From assembly GCA_014656175.1 (NCBI GenBank), contig BNBX01000003.1:595389-659388 (forward strand): DNA of 64,000 bases, given 5' to 3'. Positions 23,963 to 33,502 of this stretch are shown here, piece after piece. Source of the DNA: Streptomyces werraensis (lineage in GTDB: Bacteria > Actinomycetota > Actinomycetes > Streptomycetales > Streptomycetaceae). The position numbers and the translations under genes were made by a program. The notes under the pieces were generated by a model. It was not told where the DNA came from. It worked only from the letters and a program-made list of their open reading frames with translations, and searched no databases. The number at the start of each line of letters is the position of its first letter. Position 1 is the first letter of the stretch.

Positions 23963-25921
23963 ATGAAGAACGCCTTCGTGGAGGGAGCAGCGGCCGTGCG
24001 GGGTTCCTGGGTACCGAAGATCGCGTCCGTCCTTCTTCTGCCGGCCCTGTCGGTGCCCGTCCCCGCGGCGGCCCGGCCGCCGGACCGTACGACCGCGACC
24101 GAGGAGGTCGCTGCGGCGCCCGCCGACTGGACCCCGCCGCTCAGCACGCGGGGCCGCTGGATCGTCGACGCGAACGGCGACCGTTTCAAACTGCGCTCCG
24201 GCAACTGGCACGGTGCCAGCGGCACGTGGAACGGCAAGGGCAGCGCGGACGACGACGCCAACCACCACGCGGGCGAGAACGCCCACCGCATCCCGCTCGG
24301 GCTCGACCGCGCCCCGATGGCCGAGATCGTCGCGAGCTTCCGGGAGATAGGGATCAACAGCGTCCGGCTGCCCTTCTCCAACGAGATGATCCACGACACC
24401 CGCCCGGTCACCGCCGGCGCCGTCACCGCCAACCCCCGGCTGGAGGGGAAGACACCGCTGCAGGTGTACGACGCCGCGGTGCGAGCCCTCACCGACGCCG
24501 GGCTCGCCGTGATCCTCAACAACCACACCAACACCACCCGTTGGTGTTGCGGCGTGGACGGCAACGAACGCTGGAACGCGAGCCAGTCGGCCGGGGCCTG
24601 GGAGAACGACTGGCTGTTCATGGCCCGCCGGTACCGCGACAACCCGCGCGTCGTGGGCGCCGACCTCTACAACGAGGTCCGCCGCAGCGTCTGGGACGAC
24701 CCCAACTGGGGCCTCGGTGACCGGCACGACTGGTTCGCCGCGAGCCAGAGGGCCGGCGACCGCATCCTCACCGAGGCGAACCCCGATCTGCTGATCATCG
24801 TCGAGGGCATCAACTGGACCGGCCTGCCGGTCGACGGCCTTCCGCACGGACGCCCCACCCTCGAACCCGTACGCGACCTGTCGCACACCCTCGTAGACTC
24901 CGGCAAACTCGTCCACTCGGCCCACTTCTACGGCTACACAGGCCCCCGGCACACCGGCGCGACGGGCATCGGCGAGACCAGCGACCCCCGCTACCAGGAC
25001 CTCACCCCCGCCGAACTCGCCGATGTCCTCGACCGCCAGGCGTTCTACGTCGCCGGTGACGCGGACCGCCACTGGACGGCCCCCGTGTGGATCTCCGAGT
25101 TCGGCGTCGGCGGACGCGAGGAGACCGGCACGGCCCCGCGCGCCTGGTTCGAGAACTTCGTCGACGAACTGATCCGCGCCGACGCCGACTTCGCGTACTG
25201 GCCCCTCGTCGGATGGCACGAGAACCGCCGTGGCAACGGCTGGGCCCTGCTCCACTGGGACGCCGCGGGCCGGCGGATGGCCGTCCACGACGGCGACGAC
25301 TGGCGGTCGGACGCCTGGCGGCGCCTGGTGGAGGCCCCCGGCCGCACCGGTCACGTCCCGCCGGTGACCCGATGGGCGATGCTGAGCCCCGACCACGGCG
25401 ACTTCGTCGCCTCACGCCGGATGCGCGCGCTGCCCGACTGGGACCCGGGCGCCCGCAAGGCGGCCTGCCCCGACGGTCTTCGCCTGGCCGGACTGAGCCA
25501 CACGGGCAACCGCGGCCTGTGCACCGACGTGCGCGCGGCAGCGTCGGACGACCCGGGCGGCGGACACGAGGTCGTCACGGACGAACGGCACGTCGCACCC
25601 GGCCGTGACTGGGCTTCCGGCTACACCAAACTCCAGTGCGCCGACGGCCACTTCCTCGCCGGCTACAGCGTGCGCGGCGCCGCCGTCTCGTCCGCGCTGT
25701 GCCGCAAGGCCGCACCCGGCACCCTCACGGCCACGGGCGGCCGCACGGTCTGGTTCGACCGTGGCGACAACCGCGGCACGTCACCCAAGGGCGGCGACTT
25801 CGCACGAGGCCACTACAAGGGCCAGTGCGCGGACGACGAGTACGCGGCGGGCATCGCCTGGACGGGGCGTATCGGCTCCGGCCGCACACCGGACGCCCTG
25901 TACTGCCGGCCGCTGTCCTGA
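23963..25921 (+). CDS. Secreted glycoside hydrolase family 5 (cellulase-type) enzyme
   Basis: The 652-residue protein starts with a signal peptide (KIASVLLLPALSVPVPAAAR). The catalytic domain spans about residues 60-450: RSGNWHGASGTW, INSVRLPFSNEMI, VILNNHTNTTRWCCG, the acid/base Glu in ADLYNEVRRSVW (about 238) and the nucleophile Glu in WISEFGVGG (about 379). The C-terminal 170 residues hold three Cys-paired repeats (ACPDGLRLAG, LQCADGHFLAG, GQCADDEYAAG), which may be a carbohydrate- or wall-binding module. GH5 enzymes cleave beta-1,4-glucans, mannans and related sugars; the exact substrate is not evident. ATG 23963 was chosen for the signal peptide. Confidence 0.9.
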   Translation: MKNAFVEGAAAVRGSWVPKIASVLLLPALSVPVPAAARPPDRTTATEEVAAAPADWTPPLSTRGRWIVDANGDRFKLRSGNWHGASGTWNGKGSADDDANHHAGENAHRIPLGLDRAPMAEIVASFREIGINSVRLPFSNEMIHDTRPVTAGAVTANPRLEGKTPLQVYDAAVRALTDAGLAVILNNHTNTTRWCCGVDGNERWNASQSAGAWENDWLFMARRYRDNPRVVGADLYNEVRRSVWDDPNWGLGDRHDWFAASQRAGDRILTEANPDLLIIVEGINWTGLPVDGLPHGRPTLEPVRDLSHTLVDSGKLVHSAHFYGYTGPRHTGATGIGETSDPRYQDLTPAELADVLDRQAFYVAGDADRHWTAPVWISEFGVGGREETGTAPRAWFENFVDELIRADADFAYWPLVGWHENRRGNGWALLHWDAAGRRMAVHDGDDWRSDAWRRLVEAPGRTGHVPPVTRWAMLSPDHGDFVASRRMRALPDWDPGARKAACPDGLRLAGLSHTGNRGLCTDVRAAASDDPGGGHEVVTDERHVAPGRDWASGYTKLQCADGHFLAGYSVRGAAVSSALCRKAAPGTLTATGGRTVWFDRGDNRGTSPKGGDFARGHYKGQCADDEYAAGIAWTGRIGSGRTPDALYCRPLS

Positions 25922-25967
25922 GCGGACCTCGGCCGACCGTGAGGGCGCGACCCGGGCGGCCACTCCC

Positions 25968-26309
25968 TCACCCGGCCGCGGACCGCTCACGCCCCCAGGC
26001 GGCCAGCGGCTCCAGCGCGTCGTTGAGCCGTCTGCCGTCCTCGGTCAGCGAGTACTCCACACGGGGCGGCACCTCGTCGTAGGAGACGCGGCGGACGATG
26101 CCGTCCGCCTCCATCTCCCGCAGATGCGACGCCAGCACCTTCTCGGTGACGCCCGGCAGCAGCCGCCGCAGCTCACCGAAACGGCGGTGCGGGTGCTCGT
26201 GCAGCGCCCACAGGATCAGCACCTTCCACTTGCCGCCGATCACCTCCATCGCCGCGTCGATCCCGCAGACGTGTCCGTCCGCCGTGCCCGGCCGGTTCAC
26301 CGTCGTCAT
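25968..26309 (-). CDS. HxlR-family transcriptional regulator
   Basis: This 113-residue winged-helix protein has the HxlR pattern: CGIDAAMEVIGGKWKVLILW, then FGELRRLLPGVTEKVLASHL (recognition helix) and VRRVSYDEVPPRVEYSLTED (wing). The N-terminal Cys in VCGIDAAM is the conserved redox/electrophile-sensing position of this family. GGAGGGG precedes the ATG. It is divergent from a dehydrogenase gene across a 96-base spacer with an inverted repeat, so it probably controls that gene. Confidence 0.92.
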   Translation of the reverse strand: MTTVNRPGTADGHVCGIDAAMEVIGGKWKVLILWALHEHPHRRFGELRRLLPGVTEKVLASHLREMEADGIVRRVSYDEVPPRVEYSLTEDGRRLNDALEPLAAWGRERSAAG

Positions 26310-26342
26310 GCTCCACCCCTCCGACGCGCATGCTCACCCGGA

Positions 26343-26378
26343 GGTAATCACCCACTCGCAAGTGCGTACTTGATCACC
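26343..26378. promoter_or_regulatory. Putative HxlR operator in divergent spacer
   Basis: GGTAATCA (26343-26350) and TGATCACC (26371-26378) are inverted with seven of eight bases matching. Inside them, AAGT (26360-26363) and ACTT (26368-26371) form a smaller palindrome. The block occupies most of the spacer between the HxlR start (26309) and the dehydrogenase start (26406), and is AT-richer than its surroundings. Confidence 0.6.
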
Positions 26379-26405
26379 ACCGGATCCGCGGCCAGCCTAA
26401 ACGGC

Positions 26406-27296
26406 ATGACCCGCACCGATACGGAGAAAACCCCCGTCACCCTGCTCGGCCTCGGCGCGATGGGCACCGCGCTGGCCCGCGCCTGGCTGACCGCCGGCCA
26501 CCCCCTCACCGTCTGGAACCGCACTCCGTCCCGCGCCCATGCCCTCGCTGCCGAAGGCGCCCGGGCCACGGAGAGCGTTCCCGCGGCGGTGGCCGCGAAC
26601 ACCCTGGTCGTCGTGTGCCTCCTGGACGACGCGTCGGTCGAGGACACGCTGGCCGGCGCCGACCTGACCGGCAAGGACGTCGTCAACCTCACCACCTGCA
26701 CTCCCGCCCAGGCTCGCGCCCGCGCCGCGTGGGCCGCCGAGCGCGGCGCCCGCTACCTCGACGGCGGCATCATGGCAGTCCCGCCGATGATCGGCGTCCC
26801 CGAAGCCGGCGGCTACGTCCTCTACAGCGGCGCACGGGACCTGTTCGAGCAGCACCGGGACACGCTGGCCGTCCCCGCCGGCACCACCTACGTCGGCGAG
26901 AACCCGTCCCACGCCGCCCTGCACGACGTGGCTCTGCTCAGCGCCATGTACGGCATGTTCGCCGGCGCGGCGCACGCCTTCGCCCTGATCCGCCGCGAGG
27001 ACGTCGACCCCACGGCGTTCGCCCCGCTGCTGGCCGACTGGCTCACTGCGATGGCCCCGGCGGTCCACGGGACCGCCGAACAGCTCCGCGGCGGCGACTA
27101 CACGAAGGGGGTCACCTCCACCCTCGCCATGCAGGTGGCCGGCACACCTACCTTCCTGGACACGGCAGACGAACAGGGCGTCAGCCCGGAACTGCTCGCC
27201 CCGTTCTTCGCGCTGATGCGCCGTCGCCTGGCCGAGGGCGGCGGCGAGGAGGACCTGACGGGCGTGATCGACCTGCTGCTGCGCCGGCCGGAGTGA
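26406..27296 (+). CDS. NAD(P)-dependent beta-hydroxyacid dehydrogenase-like / imine reductase-like protein
   Basis: The 296-residue protein has the Rossmann start VTLLGLGAMGTALARAWL and VWNRTPSRAHALAAEGA, the 6-phosphogluconate dehydrogenase NAD-binding pattern with the Arg that prefers NADPH. The usual catalytic Lys/Asp region is replaced by ALHDVALLSAMYGMFAGAAH, where an Asp near residue 177 takes the place of the Lys, as in imine reductase-like members. It may therefore reduce imines or act on an unknown substrate. Its divergent HxlR partner suggests induction by a toxic electrophile. Confidence 0.87.
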   Translation: MTRTDTEKTPVTLLGLGAMGTALARAWLTAGHPLTVWNRTPSRAHALAAEGARATESVPAAVAANTLVVVCLLDDASVEDTLAGADLTGKDVVNLTTCTPAQARARAAWAAERGARYLDGGIMAVPPMIGVPEAGGYVLYSGARDLFEQHRDTLAVPAGTTYVGENPSHAALHDVALLSAMYGMFAGAAHAFALIRREDVDPTAFAPLLADWLTAMAPAVHGTAEQLRGGDYTKGVTSTLAMQVAGTPTFLDTADEQGVSPELLAPFFALMRRRLAEGGGEEDLTGVIDLLLRRPE

Positions 27297-27404
27297 GCCC
27301 GCGCCGACCGGCCTGGGCCGTTCTCCCCGGCCGGACGCCGGCCGCGGCCATGGTGGCGGGCCCGCCCGGCGCCCCTCGGCACCGGACGGACCCGCCGCCC
27401 TCGT

Positions 27405-27953
27405 TCAGCGCTTGAGCGCGAAGGTGAAGTCGCCGGAGAGGCGGCTGTCCAGCCGCACCGCCGACACCAGCTTCCCCTCGGCCGCCAGCCGCTCCACCTC
27501 GCCCCGTGACAGTCCGAACCCGTCGGCGACGAGCCGCACCGGCCGGACCGGTATCCGTGCGGCGAAGCGCACGGACACGTCGGCCACCTCCTGGCCGAGG
27601 TGCTCCGTGCCACCCGTGTCGAGACGCCAGGCGCCGTCCCAGTCGAGGGCGATGCGGTTGTGGCGCAGCACGGCCGGGTCCTGGAGCAGCTCGGCCGTCA
27701 GACCGAGGTCGTTGTCGTGCAGCCGGTCCAGGAATCCGGACCGCAGGGACCGCACAGGGACCCGTTCCCGCACCGAGAACTTCGCCGTCTCCCCGCACGC
27801 CGTGCAGAGCGCGAGGAGCCATATGTCGAGGAGCTTGTGGTGGGCGTTGACGCGGAACTTGCCGCTCGCCCGGAAGCGGCCGGCCCCGCAGACGTGGCAG
27901 CGACGCCGGACCGCAGGAAGGCAGGTGGGCATGACAACCCAGGTGGTGAGCAA
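27405..27953 (-). CDS. DUF1062 zinc-ribbon protein
   Basis: The protein has two CxxC pairs, CHVCG near residue 19 and CTACGE near residue 50, in RRRCHVCGAGRFRASGKF and LLALCTACGETAKFSV. The remaining sequence (LRHNRIALDWDGAWRLDT) matches DUF1062. The TTG at 27953 is chosen because the family usually retains the TWVV stretch before the first Cys; an ATG at 27932 would drop it. Neither start has a strong ribosome binding site. Function unknown. Confidence 0.82.
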   Translation of the reverse strand: MLTTWVVMPTCLPAVRRRCHVCGAGRFRASGKFRVNAHHKLLDIWLLALCTACGETAKFSVRERVPVRSLRSGFLDRLHDNDLGLTAELLQDPAVLRHNRIALDWDGAWRLDTGGTEHLGQEVADVSVRFAARIPVRPVRLVADGFGLSRGEVERLAAEGKLVSAVRLDSRLSGDFTFALKR

Positions 27954-28151
27954 AGGAGTACACCGTTCTCAGTGAGACCGCAGCAGGAATCAGCACGTCG
28001 CGGCGGAGCGCGACGCGGGACAGATCAGCGCTCGGGAGATCTCACGCGGTGTACAACGGCAGGTCCTTGCCTGGACGACGGGAACGCCGCGCACTGTAGC
28101 GGCGGGCACGGCCGTCGCTCCACCGGTTTTCCGGGCCGGGACCCGGGGACG

Positions 28152-28958
28152 TCAGTCCCGCCTGCCGCCCGGCCGCGCCGGCACCCCCGGTGTGCCCGTC
28201 GGGCGGGGGAGGAGCGTGCCGTCCACGTACAGGTCCACGTACTCGTTGTAGAACGCCGCCAGGCCCGCGATGCGGGAGACCTGGACGGTGGGGAAGTCGT
28301 ACGCCCAGAGGATGTTCTCGTGCGGGCCGGTCCCGCCGTCGAAGGACCAGTAACCGCTCGTCGTCCCCTTGTACGGGCACTGGGTGACATGGTCCGTGCG
28401 GCGCAGCAGCGGCCAGTTGATGTGGGCGCGGTCGAGGTAGTAGCGGGTCGGCAGACCCGTCTCGAACAGCTTCACGCAGTGCGGCGCGTCCGCGAGGACC
28501 ACCCCGTCGATCTCCACCCGCACCCGGCTGGAGGACCGCAGCGCGTCCACGCGGGTGTACGGGCTGCGCGGATGGACGAACACCGGCTCGTCCTCCTCCA
28601 GCCACGCGTCGAGCGCGCTCCAGCGGAAGCGGACCGTGCCCCGCACGGCCTCCGGGGCGCCGTCCTGCCACACCCAGGCCGCGCCCTCCCGCACCGCGTC
28701 CCGCACCCGCAGCGAATGGCGCCGCGCGGGGCCGGCCCCGAGGTGCTCCGTCCGGTCGTCGTCGATCAGCGACGCCTCGACCAGGTCGTCCCGCGGCACG
28801 CAAAACTGCGGATAGCCGGGCCACTCCCACACGTACAGGGCGCGGCGGGTGTCGAACACGACGTGCCCGTCCACGAACCCGCGCACACGGCGCGGCACGG
28901 GCTCGACGTGCCCCACGGGGACGAGCGGACCCGGATGCAGGACGCTCTCCACGCCCAT
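28152..28958 (-). CDS. DUF427 protein (two-copy form)
   Basis: The 268-residue protein holds two DUF427 beta-rich units. The first includes RGFVDGHVVFDTRRALYVWE and YPQFCVPRDDLVE. The second includes VRVEIDGVVLADAPHCVKLF, TRYYLDRAHINWPLL and HVTQCPYKGTTSGYWSF. That last motif (CPYKG) is the family's most conserved segment. The role is unknown, though the fold resembles small enzymes with a conserved Cys and His. It lies downstream of the GH92 gene but is separated by a strong terminator, so it is a separate unit. Confidence 0.9.
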   Translation of the reverse strand: MGVESVLHPGPLVPVGHVEPVPRRVRGFVDGHVVFDTRRALYVWEWPGYPQFCVPRDDLVEASLIDDDRTEHLGAGPARRHSLRVRDAVREGAAWVWQDGAPEAVRGTVRFRWSALDAWLEEDEPVFVHPRSPYTRVDALRSSSRVRVEIDGVVLADAPHCVKLFETGLPTRYYLDRAHINWPLLRRTDHVTQCPYKGTTSGYWSFDGGTGPHENILWAYDFPTVQVSRIAGLAAFYNEYVDLYVDGTLLPRPTGTPGVPARPGGRRD

Positions 28959-29065
28959 CGGCGGCCACCTCGATTCACTGGCCCGCGCGGCTCGGGGCCC
29001 GCGGGTCACGACGCCTCGGTTCGTGCCGCACGCTACCGCCCACACCGGGCGGGACGTGACAAGCC

Positions 29066-29095
29066 GGGCGTCCGTGTCACGGGACACGGACGCCC
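29066..29095 (-). terminator. Intrinsic terminator after the GH92 gene
   Basis: Perfect 13-bp arms (29066-29078 and 29083-29095) enclose a 4-base loop, 16 bases beyond the GH92 stop on the minus strand. It isolates the large GH92 gene from the DUF427 gene. Confidence 0.85.
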
Positions 29096-29110
29096 AGCCT
29101 CGGGTGGGGG

Positions 29111-32100
29111 TTACCCGAGCGTGAGGGCGTAGATCTGCACCCTGGGGTCGTTCCGCAGCCCGAGCGAGCGCACCGTCTTCGACGCGTCGAGGGCCACGGA
29201 CGCGGCGAACAGACGCACCGGCGGTCCGTCCACGCCCTGTCCCCGCTTGATCCGGTGCGGCATCTCCAGCGCCACGGAGCCGCCCGCGGGCGTGGAACCC
29301 GCCCAGTCGCCGACGGTGACCGGGAGTTCGGCGGTGGTGCCGTCGGTGTAGCGGACGGTGAGGTCCGTCGTCACCGGCCCGTGGTGGGACGCGCCGACCA
29401 GCCGCAGCGTGCCGTACGAACCGTACGGCAGCAGCATGGCCTGCCCGCGCGCCTCGACGAAGTTCGCGGCCGTGCCGGACGGGTCGGGCGCCTGGTAGGT
29501 CACGCCGTCCCACACCACCGGTCCCGCCTCCGGCAGCAGGTCGCCGTCGTAGCTCCACCCGCCGCCGTCGAAGTCGCCCTCGTCGGACGCCGTGACGGTC
29601 GCGGTCCCGTCATGGTTCAGCTCCTTGCCGAGGTCGACGGCGCACCGCTCACCGCCGTCCCCGGCGCAGCGAGCGGCCTCGCGCACCTCGACGGTGGCGA
29701 CCCGCTCCACCGTCCTCACGCCGACGGCGCTCGCCGTGATCCGCACGGTGTACGTGCCCGGTGCGGTCCCGGCCGGCACGCGGATGTCCACTGTCGCGGT
29801 CCGCTGCACCGGCAGCCGGTGCGACGCCAGCGTGAACGGGCCGGACGCCTTCACCGTCCACCCGCGGGGCGCCTCGGCGGCGACGTTCACCCGCAGCGCG
29901 CCCGAAGCCTGGCCCAGCACGTCCATCCGCAGCCGCACGTCCTGAGCCTCGTCCGAGGCGGGCACCACATCGGCCGACGTGCGCAGCGACGCGTCCAGAT
30001 GACGGCGGGAGTCGGCCGCCGCCCGGTTCACCGACGGCGGCTCGGCGCCCTTGCCGGTACCCCACGCCGACGGCTTGTCGCTCATCTCGAAGGAGAGCCG
30101 TCCGCCCTTGGCGACCGCGTCCCAGTCCAGCCAGGTGGCGCGCAGGTCCTTCCCGCCGAACCGCGCCCGCTTCACGTACCGCCGGGTGTCGCTCGCCCCG
30201 GGCGCCTTCACGGTCAGGGTGCCGCCCTGCAGCTTCCCGTAGGCGCCGATGCGGATCTGAGCCGAGGGGAACTGCGGGGAGGACACGGCGAGGAAGTCAC
30301 CGCCGTTCGTCACCGGGTACAGACCCAGTGACGAGAAGACGTACCAGGCCGACATGGTGCCCAGGTCGTCGTTGCCGGTCATCCCGTCCGGCCCGTCCGT
30401 GAACAGCGTCATCGCCGCACGGGTCACGGTCGCCGTCTTCGCCGGCGCGCCCGCCCACAGGTACATGTACGGCGCGTGCAGGTCGGGCTCGTTGTTCGGG
30501 TTGTAGGTCGGCTTGCCGTAGTAGTCGTACGGCGCGGAGATCCAGTCCTCGCGGGCCGTCCCCGCCGGGTCCTTCAGCAGCTTGTCGTAGGCGAAGAAGG
30601 CGTCGAGCCGCTGTTCCGTCCTCTTCCGGCCGCCCATCAGCGACACCAGACCGGCCGGGTCCTGCGGGACCAGCCACTGGTACTGGTAGGCGCCGCCCTC
30701 GTGGAACTGGTGACCCGCCTCGACCGGGTCGTACGGCGTCACCCAGGTGCCTTCGGTGGTGCGCGGCCGGAACTGCTGGATGGAGGAGTCCCACAGGTTC
30801 CTGTACCACTGGCCGCGCGCCGCGAACATCCGCGCGTCGGCCGTGCGGCTCAGCCCCTTCGCCATCAGCGCCAGCGACGCGTCCGCCGCCGCGTACTCCA
30901 GGGTCGCCGACGCCGGGTGCACGCAGTCGTTGTCGCCGCCCTTGTCCGGGCAGTCCTCGCCCAGCTTCAGCCCGCTGGGCACATACCCGCGCTCCAGGTA
31001 CTGCGCGATGCCCGCACGGCCGTTGTACGGCGAGTCGTCCGGCGGCGTCGACAGGGCGTTCTTCCGCAGCAGCGCGTACGCCTCCTGCTCATGACCGGCG
31101 AGCAGCCCCTTGGACCACGCCTCCACCAGGAACGGGGTCACCGGGTCGCCCGTCATGATGTTGGTCTCGCTGTTGGCGAGCGACCAGCGCGGCAGCCAGC
31201 CGCCGTCCCGCCCGGTCGCCACGACCGACAGCGCAACGTCCCTCGCCACCTTCGGCTCCAGCAGCTGCAGCAGCTGGTTCTGCGGCCGGTGCGTGTCCCA
31301 CAACGACAGGTTCTGGTACGGCGTGAACCCGTCCGCCGTGTGCACCTTCCCGTCGAAGCCCGCGTACCGTCCGTCGACGTCCCCGGCGAGGTTCGGGTGC
31401 AACTGCGCGTGGTACAGCGCCGTGTAGAACGCCCGCCGCCGCTCGGCCGGCCCGCCGTCGACCTTCACCGTGGCCAGCTGTCGCTCCCAGGCCGCCTGCA
31501 ACGCCTCCCGCGTGGCGTCGAAGTCGTACGAGTCCGCCGTCTCCGCCTCCAGGTTCTTCCGGGCGCCTTCGAGACCCGTGTAGGACAGCCCGACCTTGAC
31601 GACGACGTCACGGTCCTCCTCGGCGTCGAACGTCACCCAGGCGCCGTTGCCGCCCTCTCCGGCCGCGTCCCGCTCGCCCGGACGGGGGGTGGAGCCCCGC
31701 CAGGTGCCGTGCGAGGCGAACGGACGGTCGAACGTGGCGGTGAAGTAGACCGTGTGCCGGTCCTTGCCCGCGCAGAAGTTGCCCGCCTCGACCCGGCCCT
31801 CGACCGTCCGGTCGCCGACGACGCGCACCTCCGAGCTGTACACCCGCTGATTGGCCTTGCCGGTGTTGAACAGCACGTTGGCGCGGCCGGTGGAGGGGAA
31901 GGTGTAGCGCTGCCACCCGGTGCGCGGGGTGGCCGTCAGCTCGGCGTCGATGCCGTACGTCTTCAACCCGACGCGGTAGTAGCCGGGTTCCGCCTTCTCG
32001 TCGTCGTGCGAGTACGTCGACCGGTACGCGTCGGGGTCCACGGTGTCGACCGCGCCGGTGGTCGGCATCAGCGGCAGCTCGCCCATGACGGAGCAGCCGA

Positions 32101-32401
32101 CACCGGAGAGGTGGGTCTGGCTGAACCCGTGGATCTTGTCCTGCTGGTAGTCGTACCCGCCCTGCCCGCCGGTGTCCGGGCTGACCTGCACCATTCCGAA
32201 GGGGGCGCTGGCGCCGGGGAAGGTGTTGCCGAAGTTCTGCGTGCCGATGAACGGGTTGACCAGGGAGGTCAGCCGGTCACCGGGCGCGGGGGACGACGGC
32301 TGGGCGAGGGCCGGCGCCGGCGCGAGACCGGCCCCGGTGACGACGAGCGCGGCGAGGACGGTCGACGCTCTGTGGCGCCATCTGCGGAGGGGTGAATCCA
32401 T
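29111..32401 (-). CDS. Secreted GH92 alpha-mannosidase with NEW3 and C-terminal sugar-binding-like module
   Basis: The 1096-residue protein has a signal peptide (ASTVLAALVVTGAGLAPAPALA end). The GH92 body covers about residues 45-780: NTFPGASAPFGMVQVSPDTG, SGVGCSVMGELPLMPTTG and the calcium/catalytic segment TGNDDLGTMSAWYVFSSLGL. A NEW3 domain follows (about 830-925), then a beta-rich module ending in FAASVALDASKTVRSLGL. GH92 enzymes are calcium-dependent exo-mannosidases that trim alpha-mannans. AGGAG precedes the ATG. The tail module resembles that of the secreted protein at 48461-49477. An operator-like palindrome lies in its promoter. Confidence 0.92.
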   Translation of the reverse strand: MDSPLRRWRHRASTVLAALVVTGAGLAPAPALAQPSSPAPGDRLTSLVNPFIGTQNFGNTFPGASAPFGMVQVSPDTGGQGGYDYQQDKIHGFSQTHLSGVGCSVMGELPLMPTTGAVDTVDPDAYRSTYSHDDEKAEPGYYRVGLKTYGIDAELTATPRTGWQRYTFPSTGRANVLFNTGKANQRVYSSEVRVVGDRTVEGRVEAGNFCAGKDRHTVYFTATFDRPFASHGTWRGSTPRPGERDAAGEGGNGAWVTFDAEEDRDVVVKVGLSYTGLEGARKNLEAETADSYDFDATREALQAAWERQLATVKVDGGPAERRRAFYTALYHAQLHPNLAGDVDGRYAGFDGKVHTADGFTPYQNLSLWDTHRPQNQLLQLLEPKVARDVALSVVATGRDGGWLPRWSLANSETNIMTGDPVTPFLVEAWSKGLLAGHEQEAYALLRKNALSTPPDDSPYNGRAGIAQYLERGYVPSGLKLGEDCPDKGGDNDCVHPASATLEYAAADASLALMAKGLSRTADARMFAARGQWYRNLWDSSIQQFRPRTTEGTWVTPYDPVEAGHQFHEGGAYQYQWLVPQDPAGLVSLMGGRKRTEQRLDAFFAYDKLLKDPAGTAREDWISAPYDYYGKPTYNPNNEPDLHAPYMYLWAGAPAKTATVTRAAMTLFTDGPDGMTGNDDLGTMSAWYVFSSLGLYPVTNGGDFLAVSSPQFPSAQIRIGAYGKLQGGTLTVKAPGASDTRRYVKRARFGGKDLRATWLDWDAVAKGGRLSFEMSDKPSAWGTGKGAEPPSVNRAAADSRRHLDASLRTSADVVPASDEAQDVRLRMDVLGQASGALRVNVAAEAPRGWTVKASGPFTLASHRLPVQRTATVDIRVPAGTAPGTYTVRITASAVGVRTVERVATVEVREAARCAGDGGERCAVDLGKELNHDGTATVTASDEGDFDGGGWSYDGDLLPEAGPVVWDGVTYQAPDPSGTAANFVEARGQAMLLPYGSYGTLRLVGASHHGPVTTDLTVRYTDGTTAELPVTVGDWAGSTPAGGSVALEMPHRIKRGQGVDGPPVRLFAASVALDASKTVRSLGLRNDPRVQIYALTLG

Positions 32402-32450
32402 GGAAGCGGCTCCTGTTGCTCACCTGTCGCACCGGGCTGGACGGAAGCGG

Positions 32451-32480
32451 ACTAGATCACGCTGCTGACATCGTTGTCAA
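32451..32480 (-). promoter_or_regulatory. GH92 promoter with LacI-type palindrome
   Basis: On the minus strand TTGACA (32480 to 32475) is a perfect -35 and TCTAGT (32456 to 32451) an 18-base-spaced -10 candidate, about 50 bases before the GH92 start. TGACA (32466-32470) and TGTCA (32475-32479) form a palindrome around TCGT that overlaps the -35. A TGACAxxxxTGTCA site at this position is what a LacI-family sugar repressor would bind. No LacI gene is in the window. Confidence 0.6.
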
Positions 32481-32522
32481 TACCCGTGACGGAGACCGTC
32501 GTCCGGTGACCCTGGCGGGATG

Positions 32523-33218
32523 TCAGGCCGAGGGCGAGTCCGTCCGCGTGACCTGCCGGAGCACCATGAGTGAGTCCTCCTCCACGGCGGCGGCCATCGC
32601 GAAGGGGAACCGGTCCAGCTCCAGGCAGAGCGCGACGTCCTCGGGGGTGGAGCCCTCACGCACACCCTGCGTCAGCTCGGCGGCGGAACGAGATGCGGCG
32701 GCCCGCCGCAGATACGGGCCGGCGTCCACCGCGTCCCCGCCGGCCAGCCCGGCGATGTACTCGGCGCAGGCCAGGTCCTCCTCGGCGCGACCGCCCTCCC
32801 CGGTGACGACGTAGGTCACCTCGCGGGGTGCGCGCGCCCGCAGCAGCCCGGCCGTCGCCTCGGCCACCACGAAGCTCGCGCACAGCACCAGCGGGGCGTC
32901 CTTCACCGCCAGGGCGCCGACGGTCCCCGCCGTCGTCTTCTGCACGACGGTGCGCCCGGACAGGTCCGTGTCCCGCAGCAGGGCGGGGGAGTTGACCAGG
33001 TCGAAGCCGGGGGCGGGCGAGCCGTCCTTGAGGGTCACCCAGTCGGGATGCCCTGCCTTCAGCGCCAGCGCGTCCTCCAAGGACCGGGCGAGCACCACCC
33101 GTCCGGCGCCCCGGGCGAACGCCCAGGCGGCCACCGTGTACGCCCGCATGACATCCACGACCACGGCCACGTCCGGAACATCCGTCAACTCGGCGATGCC
33201 GAGGAAGCGTGCCTTCAT
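32523..33218 (-). CDS. 2-phosphosulfolactate phosphatase (ComB)-like protein
   Basis: The 231-residue protein shows [20 protein letters not shown] near the start, [20 protein letters not shown], the conserved [13 protein letters not shown] and [20 protein letters not shown], all ComB-family features with metal-binding acidic residues. The archetype removes phosphate from 2-phosphosulfolactate in coenzyme M synthesis. Actinomycetes do not make that coenzyme, so the substrate here is probably another 2-phospho-hydroxy acid. The ATG at 33218 is chosen because the frame above it has no family similarity. No ribosome binding site is evident. Confidence 0.87.
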   Translation of the reverse strand: MKARFLGIAELTDVPDVAVVVDVMRAYTVAAWAFARGAGRVVLARSLEDALALKAGHPDWVTLKDGSPAPGFDLVNSPALLRDTDLSGRTVVQKTTAGTVGALAVKDAPLVLCASFVVAEATAGLLRARAPREVTYVVTGEGGRAEEDLACAEYIAGLAGGDAVDAGPYLRRAAASRSAAELTQGVREGSTPEDVALCLELDRFPFAMAAAVEEDSLMVLRQVTRTDSPSA

Positions 33219-33502
33219 CCGGTCATGATGGGGCCACGGCGGAGACCGGCGCACGCGACTTTCCCGCCGTCCGGTACGGAGCCGGGGCGGCGTGACCGAT
33301 TCCGCTCTCACACTGTCGTTGCACGCTCCATCACGGTGTCTTCAACAGGCGCGGTCGAAGGGTCAGTTGCACGCCGGCCGCCCGGCGACTTCGCCTGTCC
33401 CGCGATGAGTTACCGGGTTCGTGCGGACGCGGGCCGACCGGCCGACGGCCTGCGCTCCGGTCGTGCGCGAGGCGGCATGCCGACGGCCGCCCGCATGCAA
33501 GG

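Noticed and set aside
25939..25971. GTGAGGG/CCCTCAC inverted repeat after the GH5 gene
   Set aside because: Only 7-bp arms with a 19-base loop, overlapping the HxlR stop; too weak to call a terminator.
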